DNA of 12,447 nt, from the NCBI GenBank assembly GCA_006227875.1, contig SBFI01000244.1, positions 1 through 12,447 of the forward strand, in the 5' to 3' direction. The position numbers and the translations under genes are program-made. This document shows, piece after piece, positions 6,297 to 12,018 of this stretch. Position 1 is the stretch's first letter. The number at the start of each line of letters is the position of its first letter. This DNA comes from Acidobacteriota bacterium (lineage in GTDB: Bacteria > Acidobacteriota > Thermoanaerobaculia > Multivoradales > JAHEKO01). A model generated the notes under the pieces. It saw only the letters and a program-made list of their open reading frames with translations. It ran no database searches and was not told the origin of the DNA.

Positions 6297-6797
6297 TCAG
6301 TGTGCTGTCTCTTCACTGCCGACGCCGCGAACACGACGCACCGTCTTTTCATCGCGCATCTGCTGGAGAGCATCCATCGTCGCCTTGACCACGTTGTTCG
6401 GATTCTTGGACCCGAGAGATTTGGTCAGGATGTCCTGGTAGCCGGCGCTCTCCACGACCGCTCGCACCGCGCCACCGGCAATCACACCGGTCCCTTCCGA
6501 GGCCGGCTTGAGCAGTACCCGGCTCGACCCGAACTCACCGACCGCCTCGTGCGGCACCGTTGTTCCCTTCATGGGGATGGAGACCAGGTTCTTCTTGGCG
6601 ATCTCGATCCCCTTGCGGATGGCACTCGGGACCTCTTTGGCCTTTCCGGAGCCGAAGCCGACACGGCCGTTGCCATCGCCGATGACCACCAGCGCGGTGA
6701 AGGAGAAGTTCTTGCCCCCCTTCACCACCTTGGTCACACGGTTGATATTGATGACCTGTTCGAAGAATTCCGGTTCGTTGTCAAAGCTGTTGGCCAA
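6297..6797 (-). CDS. rpsE: 30S ribosomal protein S5
   Basis: S5 lies at the back of the 30S body near the mRNA entry and contributes to decoding fidelity and mRNA unwinding. The N-terminal dsRBD-like domain has VKGGKNFSFTALVVIGDGNGRVG. The C-terminal domain has PASEGTGVIAGGAVRAVVE and the SKNPNNVVKAT region. I place the start at the TTG at 6797, giving 166 aa (E. coli has 167), because GAGGAG lies seven bases upstream. An upstream in-frame ATG at 6812 would add MRRAA, share one base with the rplR stop (TGATG) and have only a weak GGA six bases before it. The AGG AGA codons of that longer version are themselves the Shine-Dalgarno sequence. Automated callers may prefer the ATG. Identity of the protein is not in doubt. 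Confidence 0.97.
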   Translation of the reverse strand: MANSFDNEPEFFEQVININRVTKVVKGGKNFSFTALVVIGDGNGRVGFGSGKAKEVPSAIRKGIEIAKKNLVSIPMKGTTVPHEAVGEFGSSRVLLKPASEGTGVIAGGAVRAVVESAGYQDILTKSLGSKNPNNVVKATMDALQQMRDEKTVRRVRGVGSEETAH

Positions 6798-6804
6798 AGC
6801 TGCT

Positions 6805-6810
6805 CTCCTC
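6805..6810 (-). promoter_or_regulatory. Ribosome binding site for the TTG start of rpsE
   Basis: GAGGAG on the minus strand, seven bases before the TTG at 6797..6795. It lies immediately after the alternative ATG's first two bases, so if the ATG is used this motif would be coding. Confidence 0.6.
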
Positions 6811-6811
6811 A

Positions 6812-7183
6812 TCAGAATTCCAGGCCCTTGGAACGGGCGCCTTCGGCGATCTCTTTCACCTTGCCGTGATAGATGTAGCCGCCGCGATCGAAGACCACTT
6901 TGTCGATCCCTTCGCCTTTTGCCCGGTCGGCGATGATCTCACCTACCTTGCGCGCCGCAGCTCGTGTCTTGGCACTGCCGCCGGCCTTGCCGACCACAGC
7001 CGCCTCACGGGAATTCGCCTGCACCAGCGTCTTACCGCTCGTGTCGTCGATGACCTGTGCGTAGACGTATTTCAGACTCTTGAACACTGCCAGACGAGGG
7101 CGCTCGCTGGTACCCGTCACCGACTTTCGAAGTCGTAGGTGAGCCCGGGTTCGCCGCTCGCGTTTTTCTTGCGCTTTGCTCAT
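6812..7183 (-). CDS. rplR: 50S ribosomal protein L18
   Basis: L18 binds 5S rRNA and, with L5 and L25-type proteins, anchors the central protuberance. The 123 aa protein has the basic N-terminus (SKAQEKRERRTRAHLRLRK), the ERPRLAVFKSLKYVYAQVIDD core and the FDRGGYIYHGKVKEIAEGAR signature near the C-terminus. The start is the ATG at 7183, with GAGG five bases upstream. A TTG five codons earlier (7198) would extend it by MREGI, but lies upstream of that ribosome binding site. The spacer from rplF is 18 bases. Confidence 0.98.
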   Translation of the reverse strand: MSKAQEKRERRTRAHLRLRKSVTGTSERPRLAVFKSLKYVYAQVIDDTSGKTLVQANSREAAVVGKAGGSAKTRAAARKVGEIIADRAKGEGIDKVVFDRGGYIYHGKVKEIAEGARSKGLEF

Positions 7184-7201
7184 GATTCCCTCTCGCAACT
7201 C

Positions 7202-7759
7202 CTATGCAGGTCCGCCGGCCGCGGCACCTGCCTTGCCGACCTTGCGGTGGATGACCTCGTCACGGTACTTGATCCCTTTGCCCTTGTAGGGCTCGGGCTT
7301 GCGCAGGCTGCGAATCTCCGCCGCCACCTGGCCGACCTGCTGCCGGTTGGCGCCCTGGACCTTGATCCGACCCGCCTTCTCCTCTACCTCGACCTGGATT
7401 CCTTCCGGCACCTTGAAGATGACCGGATGGGAATAGCCGAGCGCAAGATGAATCTCCTTGCCCTTCAACTCCGCCCGGTAACCGACCCCGTGGATCTCGA
7501 GCTCCTTGGTGAAGCCTTCGGCCACCCCGTGGACAGCGTTCGCCAAAAGCGCCCGCATGAGACCGTGCTTCGAGCGCATCTCCCCGGACTCACCCTCGCG
7601 CGACACCTCGACGACACCGTCGTCGATCTTCACCGGGATGCCGTCCAGCAGCTCCTGGGTAACCTTCCCTTTGGGTCCCTCGGCGGCAAAGACCCCGTCT
7701 TCGATCTTGACCGTCACCCCTTCGGGTACCGGAATGGGCTGTCTACCTACACGTGACAT
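7202..7759 (-). CDS. rplF: 50S ribosomal protein L6
   Basis: L6 sits near the sarcin-ricin loop at the base of the L7/L12 stalk, close to the GTPase factor site. The 185 aa product starts MSRVGRQPIPVPEGV and contains two repeated L6 folds, each of about 80 residues. The C-terminal one carries GANRQQVGQVAAEIRSLRKPEPYKGKGI, the most diagnostic segment. The C-terminal tail (GKAGAAAGGPA) is Ala/Gly-rich and slightly longer than usual. The ATG is 12 bases after the rpsH stop, in the sequence TAGGAG, where the stop codon is part of the ribosome binding site. Confidence 0.98.
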   Translation of the reverse strand: MSRVGRQPIPVPEGVTVKIEDGVFAAEGPKGKVTQELLDGIPVKIDDGVVEVSREGESGEMRSKHGLMRALLANAVHGVAEGFTKELEIHGVGYRAELKGKEIHLALGYSHPVIFKVPEGIQVEVEEKAGRIKVQGANRQQVGQVAAEIRSLRKPEPYKGKGIKYRDEVIHRKVGKAGAAAGGPA

Positions 7760-7771
7760 CGAAGTGCTCTC

Positions 7772-8173
7772 CTACCAAATCTCGCAAAGGATCTCGCCGC
7801 CGACGCGCTCCTTGCGCGCTTGCGCATCGGTCAGCAGTCCTTTTGAAGTCGAAACGATGCCCACGCCCAACCCGTTGAGCACCGGTGGAATATCGTCGGC
7901 CCGCCGGTAGACTCTCCGGCCCGGCTTGCTGATGCGCCGGACCCGTCGAATCAGCGGCTCACCGTTCTCGGTGTAGCGCAAGAAGATCCGAATGTTCTTC
8001 TTCACCGGCCCGGCCTCCTCCAACTGGAACTTCTCGATGAATCCCTGCTCCTTCAGCACTTTGCAGATCTCCATCTTGAGGTCGGAGGCGGGCACGTCGA
8101 GACGATCGTGCTTCGCTATATGTGCGTTTCGAATCCGCGTAATCAGATCCGACACCGGGTCGGTCATGCTCAT
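7772..8173 (-). CDS. rpsH: 30S ribosomal protein S8
   Basis: S8 is a primary 16S rRNA-binding protein of the central domain, and in E. coli it is the translational repressor of the spc operon. The 133 aa product begins MSMTDPVSDLITRIRNA and ends with the signature GLGVGIVSTSKGLL and VGGEILCEIW. The start is the ATG at 8173. The TAG of rpsN is part of its ribosome binding site (TAGGAG, with AGGAG eight bases upstream). A second ATG at 8167 gives a protein two residues shorter and is possible. A much longer upstream reading frame exists but has no family match. I did not find a recognisable S8 mRNA operator near rplE by eye. Confidence 0.98.
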   Translation of the reverse strand: MSMTDPVSDLITRIRNAHIAKHDRLDVPASDLKMEICKVLKEQGFIEKFQLEEAGPVKKNIRIFLRYTENGEPLIRRVRRISKPGRRVYRRADDIPPVLNGLGVGIVSTSKGLLTDAQARKERVGGEILCEIW

Positions 8174-8184
8174 CAGCTCTTCTC

Positions 8185-8370
8185 CTACCAGCTCGCCTTG
8201 ATCACGCCGGGCAGATACCCCTCGAGGGCGAGATTGCGAAAACAGATCCGGCACAGGCCGAACTTGCGGAGATACCCCCGCGGCCTTCCACACCGTCGAC
8301 AGCGGTTGCGCCGGCGAACCGAGAATTTCGGGCTCTTGCTGATTTGTGCGATCTTTGCCGTTGTTGCCAC
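8185..8370 (-). CDS. rpsN: 30S ribosomal protein S14, zinc type (type Z)
   Basis: S14 is a late-assembly 30S head protein. The 61 aa length and the four cysteines (Cys24, Cys27, Cys40 and Cys43, in RCRRCGRP and LCRICF) identify the short zinc-binding form rather than the roughly 100 aa zinc-free form. The C-terminus LPGVIKASW is diagnostic. The start is GTG, with AGGAG seven bases upstream and a family-like N-terminus. It lies between rplE and rpsH, its canonical spc position. Some genomes carry a zinc-free S14 paralogue elsewhere, which cannot be judged here. Confidence 0.98.
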   Translation of the reverse strand: MATTAKIAQISKSPKFSVRRRNRCRRCGRPRGYLRKFGLCRICFRNLALEGYLPGVIKASW

Positions 8371-8394
8371 TGCGATTCTCCTCTTTCGGCGCCT

Positions 8395-9015
8395 CTAGCT
8401 GCCCTGCCGTCGGGCAAAAGGCATGCCCAACTCTCGGAGCAGATAGAGTGCCTGCTCGTCGTTCTCGGCAGTCGTGACGATGGAAACGTTCAGACCCTTC
8501 GATTTGTCCACCTTGTTGTAGTCCAGATCGGGGAAGACCAGGTGGTCCTGGATGCCCAGTGTGTAGTTGCCGCGACCGTCGAAGCTGCCGGTTGGTACAC
8601 CCCGGAAGTCCCTGACACGCGGCAGGGCTGTGGCGATGAGGCGATCCAAGAAGGTCCACATCCGCTGACCTCTGAGCGTTACCCGACAGCCGATCGGCAT
8701 CCCCTCGCGCAGCTTGAAGGCGGCGATGGATTTTCTGGCACGAGTCACGGTGGGGTGCTGGCCGGCGATCTGTCCCAGCTCCTCGGTGGCGTTATCCAGA
8801 ATCTTGATGTTCTGGATCGCTTCGCCCATCCCCATGTTGAGCACGATCTTCTCCAACCGGGGAACGGCCATCACATTCTCGATACCGAACTCCTCGCGCA
8901 TCTTGGGCGCAATATCCTCGGTATAGCGTTTGCGCAACCGCGGCATTTGCTCGCTCTGCCCGCCCTTCTTGGCGGTCTTCTTCGCCGCGCTGTCAGCTTT
9001 TTCCTTCTTTGCCAT
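8395..9015 (-). CDS. rplE: 50S ribosomal protein L5 with a basic N-terminal extension
   Basis: L5 binds 5S rRNA and forms bridge B1b with S13 in the central protuberance. The 206 aa product is longer than the usual 179-185. The family match begins near residue 24 (PRLRKRYTEDIAPKM) and continues through VPRLEKIVLNMGMGEA, the ARKSIAAFKLREGMPIGCRV segment, RDFRGVPTGSFDGRGNY and FPDLDYNKVDKSKGLNV. The first 23 residues are a Lys/Ala-rich extension (MAKKEKADSAAKKTAKKGGQ). I kept the ATG at 9015 because it has GGAAGG six bases upstream and a normal 19-base spacer from rplX. The alternative ATG at 8946 has only a poor ribosome binding site but would give a standard-length protein. Confidence 0.97.
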   Translation of the reverse strand: MAKKEKADSAAKKTAKKGGQSEQMPRLRKRYTEDIAPKMREEFGIENVMAVPRLEKIVLNMGMGEAIQNIKILDNATEELGQIAGQHPTVTRARKSIAAFKLREGMPIGCRVTLRGQRMWTFLDRLIATALPRVRDFRGVPTGSFDGRGNYTLGIQDHLVFPDLDYNKVDKSKGLNVSIVTTAENDEQALYLLRELGMPFARRQGS

Positions 9016-9021
9016 CACTTG

Positions 9022-9027
9022 CCTTCC
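9022..9027 (-). promoter_or_regulatory. Ribosome binding site supporting the longer rplE start
   Basis: GGAAGG on the minus strand, six bases before the ATG at 9015. The internal ATG at 8946 has only an AGAGCGAG-like region upstream, so the extended protein is favoured. Confidence 0.6.
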
Positions 9028-9034
9028 AAGACTC

Positions 9035-9358
9035 TCAATTGAATGTGGCGCCACAGGCCTTGCACACCCTGACACCGCTGCCGTCCTCCAGCCTTTTTCG
9101 CGCGACACGCGACGGGCGGCCGCACTCGGGGCAGACCAGCTTGAGGTTGGACAGGCGAATCGGTATCTCGCGCTCCAGAATCCCTCCCTGGATCTGCTTG
9201 GAAGGGTTCGGGCGCGTATGCCGCTTGACCATGTTGATGCGCTCGACGATGGCCGTGCCGTCGTTGGGAAAGACCTTGAGCACCTTCCCCTTGACCCCAC
9301 GGTCCCGGCCCTGAATCACCAGCACCTCGTCGTTCTTCTTGATCTTCACCTTTTGCAT
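9035..9358 (-). CDS. rplX: 50S ribosomal protein L24 with C-terminal zinc ribbon
   Basis: L24 is an early 50S assembly initiator near the tunnel exit. The 107 aa product has an N-terminal KOW domain (about 6-45, with DEVLVIQGRDRGVKGKVLKVF), the GGILEREIPIRLSNLKLVC segment and a C-terminal ribbon. That ribbon carries Cys76, Cys79, Cys99 and Cys102 (CPECG and CKACG), suggesting zinc binding, which the E. coli protein lacks. The ATG at 9358 shares one base with the rplN stop (TGATG) and has GAGGTG five bases upstream. A GTG directly before it (9361) would add one residue and overlap by four bases. Either way translation is tightly coupled to rplN. Confidence 0.97.
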   Translation of the reverse strand: MQKVKIKKNDEVLVIQGRDRGVKGKVLKVFPNDGTAIVERINMVKRHTRPNPSKQIQGGILEREIPIRLSNLKLVCPECGRPSRVARKRLEDGSGVRVCKACGATFN

Positions 9359-9726
9359 CACAGCACCTCGGGTGCCAGAGAGACGATCTTCATAAAGCGT
9401 TTCTCACGCAGTTCGCGAGCCACCGGTCCAAAGACGCGAGTACCGACGGGCTCTCCGGCCTCGTTGACCAGCACCGCCGAGTTGGTGTCGAAGCGGATGT
9501 GGCTGCCGTCGCGACGCCGATGCGATCTGCGCGTGCGCACGATGACTGCTTTGACCACTTGCCCTTTCTTTACCGTCCCCTCGGGCGTCGCCTCCTTGAC
9601 CGAGGCGGTGATGACATCGCCCAGACCTCCGTACTGCCCGCTGGAGCCACCACGCAGGTGGATGCAGGCAATCTTGCGAGCACCGGAGTTGTCAGCCACG
9701 TCGAGAACGGTTCCCATCTGAATCAT
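9358..9726 (-). CDS. rplN: 50S ribosomal protein L14
   Basis: L14 lies at the subunit interface with L19 and forms bridges to the 30S. It is also the binding site of the silencing factor RsfS in bacteria. The 122 aa product has exactly the family length. It begins MIQMGTVLDVADNSGARKIAC and ends RFMKIVSLAPEVL. The KAVIVRTRRSHRRRDGSHIRFD and GTRVFGPVARELR segments are diagnostic. The ATG at 9726 is chosen over a reading-frame extension up to 9798, which runs into rpsQ and has no family match. GGGGAG lies six bases upstream, overlapping the rpsQ stop region (spacer of two bases). Confidence 0.98.
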   Translation of the reverse strand: MIQMGTVLDVADNSGARKIACIHLRGGSSGQYGGLGDVITASVKEATPEGTVKKGQVVKAVIVRTRRSHRRRDGSHIRFDTNSAVLVNEAGEPVGTRVFGPVARELREKRFMKIVSLAPEVL

Positions 9727-9728
9727 GA

Positions 9729-10013
9729 TCAGCTCCCCTCGGCCCGCTTCAGGATCTTCTGTACTCTCCACCGCTTGGAGCGCGAGAGCGGCCGGCACGA
9801 TTCGATCTGAACCTCGTCACCGAGATTGCACTGGTTCTGCTCGTCGTGGGCATAGAACTTCGAAGTTCTCTTCATGTGGCGGTGATAGAGCCGGTGCACG
9901 ACCGAGTTGGTGACCGCCACGACGATGGTCTTGTCCATCTTGTTGCCTACCACGGTGCCGACACGAACCTGCCGCTGTCCCCGAGGTTTTGTTGCCAGTT
10001 GTTCGGACATCAT
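9729..10013 (-). CDS. rpsQ: 30S ribosomal protein S17
   Basis: S17 is a primary 16S rRNA-binding OB-fold protein that helps early 30S body folding. The 94 aa product has the family core GTVVGNKMDKTIVVAVTN, the HRLYHRHMKRTSKFYAHDE segment and the GDEVQIESCRPLSRSKRWRV end. Two adjacent ATG codons open the gene (10013 and 10010). The ribosome binding site (AGAGAGG) is four bases before the first and seven before the second, so the second may be the real start. The protein is about ten residues longer than the E. coli one (84 aa), from short additions at both ends. The spacer from rpmC is 23 bases. Confidence 0.97.
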   Translation of the reverse strand: MMSEQLATKPRGQRQVRVGTVVGNKMDKTIVVAVTNSVVHRLYHRHMKRTSKFYAHDEQNQCNLGDEVQIESCRPLSRSKRWRVQKILKRAEGS

Positions 10014-10036
10014 TCAGCCTCTCTCGATAAACCTCT

Positions 10037-10225
10037 CTAGGCGCCTTTTTCTCCCTGCACGGTCAGCACTCGTGCCAGATCCTTGCGCACCGATCGAATC
10101 CTGGCCGGGCTCTCCAACTGCCCGGTAACCTGCTGAAGCCGCAGGGCAAAGAGCTTCTCCGCCAGCTCCTTCTCCTTGTCCTGGAGCTCCTCGACTGTCT
10201 GCTCTCTCATGTCCGCAGCTTTCAT
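10037..10225 (-). CDS. rpmC: 50S ribosomal protein L29
   Basis: L29 is a small helical hairpin at the tunnel exit, next to L23, where SRP and trigger factor dock. The 62 aa product shows MREQTVEELQDKEKEL, the LFALRLQQVTGQLESPARIRSVRKDLARV core and a short C-terminus. This predicts two long antiparallel helices. The ATG is eight bases after the rplP stop, in TGAGGTGAGAG. The TGA overlaps the GAGGTG ribosome binding site, so a ribosome ending rplP is well placed to restart on rpmC. Confidence 0.97.
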   Translation of the reverse strand: MKAADMREQTVEELQDKEKELAEKLFALRLQQVTGQLESPARIRSVRKDLARVLTVQGEKGA

Positions 10226-10233
10226 CTCTCACC

Positions 10234-10653
10234 TCAAGCAAGCTCGCCGCGACGGGCGATATAGCGTGTTTTGATACCGAATTTGTAGCCCGCCATCTTC
10301 ATGGCCTCACGCGCCAGGTCGGTCTCGACACCTTCGAGCTCGAAAAGCACCCGTCCGGGCCTGACCACCGCTACCCACTCCTCCGGGTTTCCCTTGCCCT
10401 TACCCATCCGGGTCTCCAGCGGCTTCTTGGTAATGGGCTTGTCGGGGAAGACGCGAATCCAGATCTTGCCGCCACGTTTTACAGAGCGAGCAATGGCGAT
10501 TCGTGCGGCTTCGATCTGTCTGGCCGTTATCCAGCCTGCTTCGACCGCCTGCAAGCCGTGATCCCCAAAAGCAATGTAGTCGCCACCCTTGGCCATCCCG
10601 CGTCGGCGACCCCGCTGCTGTTTGCGGAACTTGATCTTCTTCGGCATCAACAT
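10234..10653 (-). CDS. rplP: 50S ribosomal protein L16
   Basis: L16 is a late 50S assembly protein next to the A-site tRNA elbow and the peptidyl transferase region. The 139 aa product starts MLMPKKIKFRKQQRGRRRG and contains the conserved GDYIAFGDHGLQAVEAGWIT, the RIAIARSVKRGGKIWIRVFPDKPIT segment and TRMGKGKGN. Arg82 here corresponds to E. coli Arg81, the site hydroxylated by YcfD in that species. The ATG at 10653 is supported by GAGG nine bases upstream. The second Met (10647) is the alternative. The spacer from rpsC is 20 bases. Confidence 0.98.
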   Translation of the reverse strand: MLMPKKIKFRKQQRGRRRGMAKGGDYIAFGDHGLQAVEAGWITARQIEAARIAIARSVKRGGKIWIRVFPDKPITKKPLETRMGKGKGNPEEWVAVVRPGRVLFELEGVETDLAREAMKMAGYKFGIKTRYIARRGELA

Positions 10654-10673
10654 GGCTCAAATCCTCACTCGAA

Positions 10674-11321
10674 TCAGACCACCGCGCGCCGCTTCTCGCG
10701 CAGCAGATCGCCTCTGTAGATCCAGACCTTGCAGCCGACGACACCGTAAGTGGTCCTGGCCTCGGCGAAGCCGTACTCAATATCCGCTTTCAGGGTGTGC
10801 AGCGGCAGCCTGCCGTCCTGATACCACTCGGTGCGCGCGATCTCCGCGCCACCGAGGCGACCCGAAACCATGATCTTGAAGCCCTTGGCTCCGAATCGGA
10901 AAGCCGACTCCATCGCCTTCTTCATCGCCCGGCGGAAGGCCACCCTGCGCACGAGCTGGCCGGCCAGGTTCTCGGCCACCAACTGCGCGTCGAGCTCCGG
11001 GCGCTGGATCTCCTGGATGTTGATGTGGACCTCGCGACCCACCAGCTTCATGAGATCGTCGCGCAGCTTGTCGACTTCGGCACCCTTGCGCCCGATGATG
11101 ATTCCCGGTCGCGAGGTGAAGATCGTGACCCGTAACTTGTCAGCGGCACGCTCGATGTCGATCTCGCTGACGCCCGCGTGTGACAGCCGCTTCTTGAGCT
11201 TCGAGCGCAGCTCGAGATCCTCGTGGAGGAGCCTGGAGTAGTCCTGCTCCGCATACCAGCGGGAGTGCCACGACTTGTTGTAGACGAGGCGGAATCCGTA
11301 GGGGTGTACTTTCTGTCCCAC
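10674..11321 (-). CDS. rpsC: 30S ribosomal protein S3
   Basis: S3 lines the mRNA entry tunnel and, with S4 and S5, forms the ribosomal helicase. The 215 aa product begins MGQKVHPYGFRLVYNKSWHSRW. It has a KH type II domain with the GRKG loop at 77-80, and the C-terminal domain with RRAMKK at 130-135, matching the E. coli helicase residues R131, R132 and K135. It ends soon after KVWIYRGDLLREKRR, so it lacks the longer tail of E. coli (233 aa). The start is GTG. The rplV stop forms part of its ribosome binding site (TAAGGAG, with eight bases after AAGGAG). Confidence 0.98.
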   Translation of the reverse strand: MGQKVHPYGFRLVYNKSWHSRWYAEQDYSRLLHEDLELRSKLKKRLSHAGVSEIDIERAADKLRVTIFTSRPGIIIGRKGAEVDKLRDDLMKLVGREVHINIQEIQRPELDAQLVAENLAGQLVRRVAFRRAMKKAMESAFRFGAKGFKIMVSGRLGGAEIARTEWYQDGRLPLHTLKADIEYGFAEARTTYGVVGCKVWIYRGDLLREKRRAVV

Positions 11322-11333
11322 TCTGAGCTCTCC

Positions 11334-11687
11334 TTACTCCTCGGTTTCACCCTTGCGGGTATCCAGCTTTATGGTGACGTGGCTCTGCCGCTTGAGAATC
11401 CGGAACGCTCGCCCCATGGGTTGCGGGCGAATCCGTTTCAACGTCGGGCCGCCATCCACAAAAATCTCTTTGATGTAGAGACGGTCGATGTCGGCCTGCT
11501 CGTCCCGATTCTCGGCATTGGCAACCGCCGACTGCAGCAGCTTACCGACGGGCTGCGCCGCCGCCTTGGTGCTGAGGCGCAGGATATTCGCCGCCTCCTC
11601 GACGTTCTTGCCGCGGATCAGATCGGCGACGAGACGCACCTTTTGCGGCGAGGCCTGCAGATACCTGTGTCTGGCTGTTACTTCCAT
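11334..11687 (-). CDS. rplV: 50S ribosomal protein L22
   Basis: L22 lines the nascent-peptide exit tunnel with a long beta hairpin and binds all six 23S domains. The 117 aa product has the family features SPQKVRLVADLIRGKNVEEA and LLQSAVANAEN. The hairpin GPTLKRIRPQPMGRAFRILK includes the loop where macrolide-resistance mutations arise in other species, and its conserved basic residues look normal. The start is ATG with a purine-rich ribosome binding site (GAGGAAGAGAAG). The spacer from rpsS is 28 bases. Confidence 0.98.
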   Translation of the reverse strand: MEVTARHRYLQASPQKVRLVADLIRGKNVEEAANILRLSTKAAAQPVGKLLQSAVANAENRDEQADIDRLYIKEIFVDGGPTLKRIRPQPMGRAFRILKRQSHVTIKLDTRKGETEE

Positions 11688-11715
11688 GATCTTCTCTTCC
11701 TCGAGCTCTCAGTCC

Positions 11716-12003
11716 CTACCGGGGTCTGCCCATCTTCTCGGCCTTGGTGCCGGCGTGACCGCGAAAAGTACGGGTCATGGCAAACTCGCCCAGCTTGTGG
11801 CCCACCATGTTCTCGGTGACATAGACCGGGATGAACTTCGTGCCGTTGTGCACCGCAATGGTGTAGCCGACCATCTCGGGCGTTATCGTGGATCTCCTGG
11901 ACCAGGTCTTGACGACCTTCTTCTGGCCACTCGATTCCATTTCCGCCAACTTGTCGGCCAAGTGGTAGTCGATGAAAAAGCCCTTCTTTAGCGATCGAGC
12001 CAT
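11716..12003 (-). CDS. rpsS: 30S ribosomal protein S19
   Basis: S19 is a 30S head protein that forms bridge B1a and contacts S13. The 95 aa product begins MARSLKKGFFIDYHLADKL, contains TWSRRSTITPEMVGYTIAVHNGTKFIPV and VGHKLGEFAMTRTFRGH, and has the usual length. The start is ATG, 15 bases after the rplB stop. The ribosome binding site is weak (the rplB stop TAA is followed by GGGCGGGG), so translation may depend on ribosomes arriving from rplB. Confidence 0.98.
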   Translation of the reverse strand: MARSLKKGFFIDYHLADKLAEMESSGQKKVVKTWSRRSTITPEMVGYTIAVHNGTKFIPVYVTENMVGHKLGEFAMTRTFRGHAGTKAEKMGRPR

Positions 12004-12018
12004 CGGTTTACCCCGCCC

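Noticed and set aside
7139..7756. A 205-codon plus-strand frame opposite rplF.
   Set aside because: Leu/Asp-rich shadow of L6; no ribosome binding site or family features seen.
8174..8659. Upstream extension of the rpsH reading frame by 162 codons.
   Set aside because: It crosses rpsN and runs into rplE, has no family match, and the rpsH start at 8173 has its own ribosome binding site.
9727..9798. Upstream extension of rplN by 24 codons into rpsQ.
   Set aside because: L14 begins at MIQM with exact family length and a good ribosome binding site. The extension is rpsQ sequence read in another frame.
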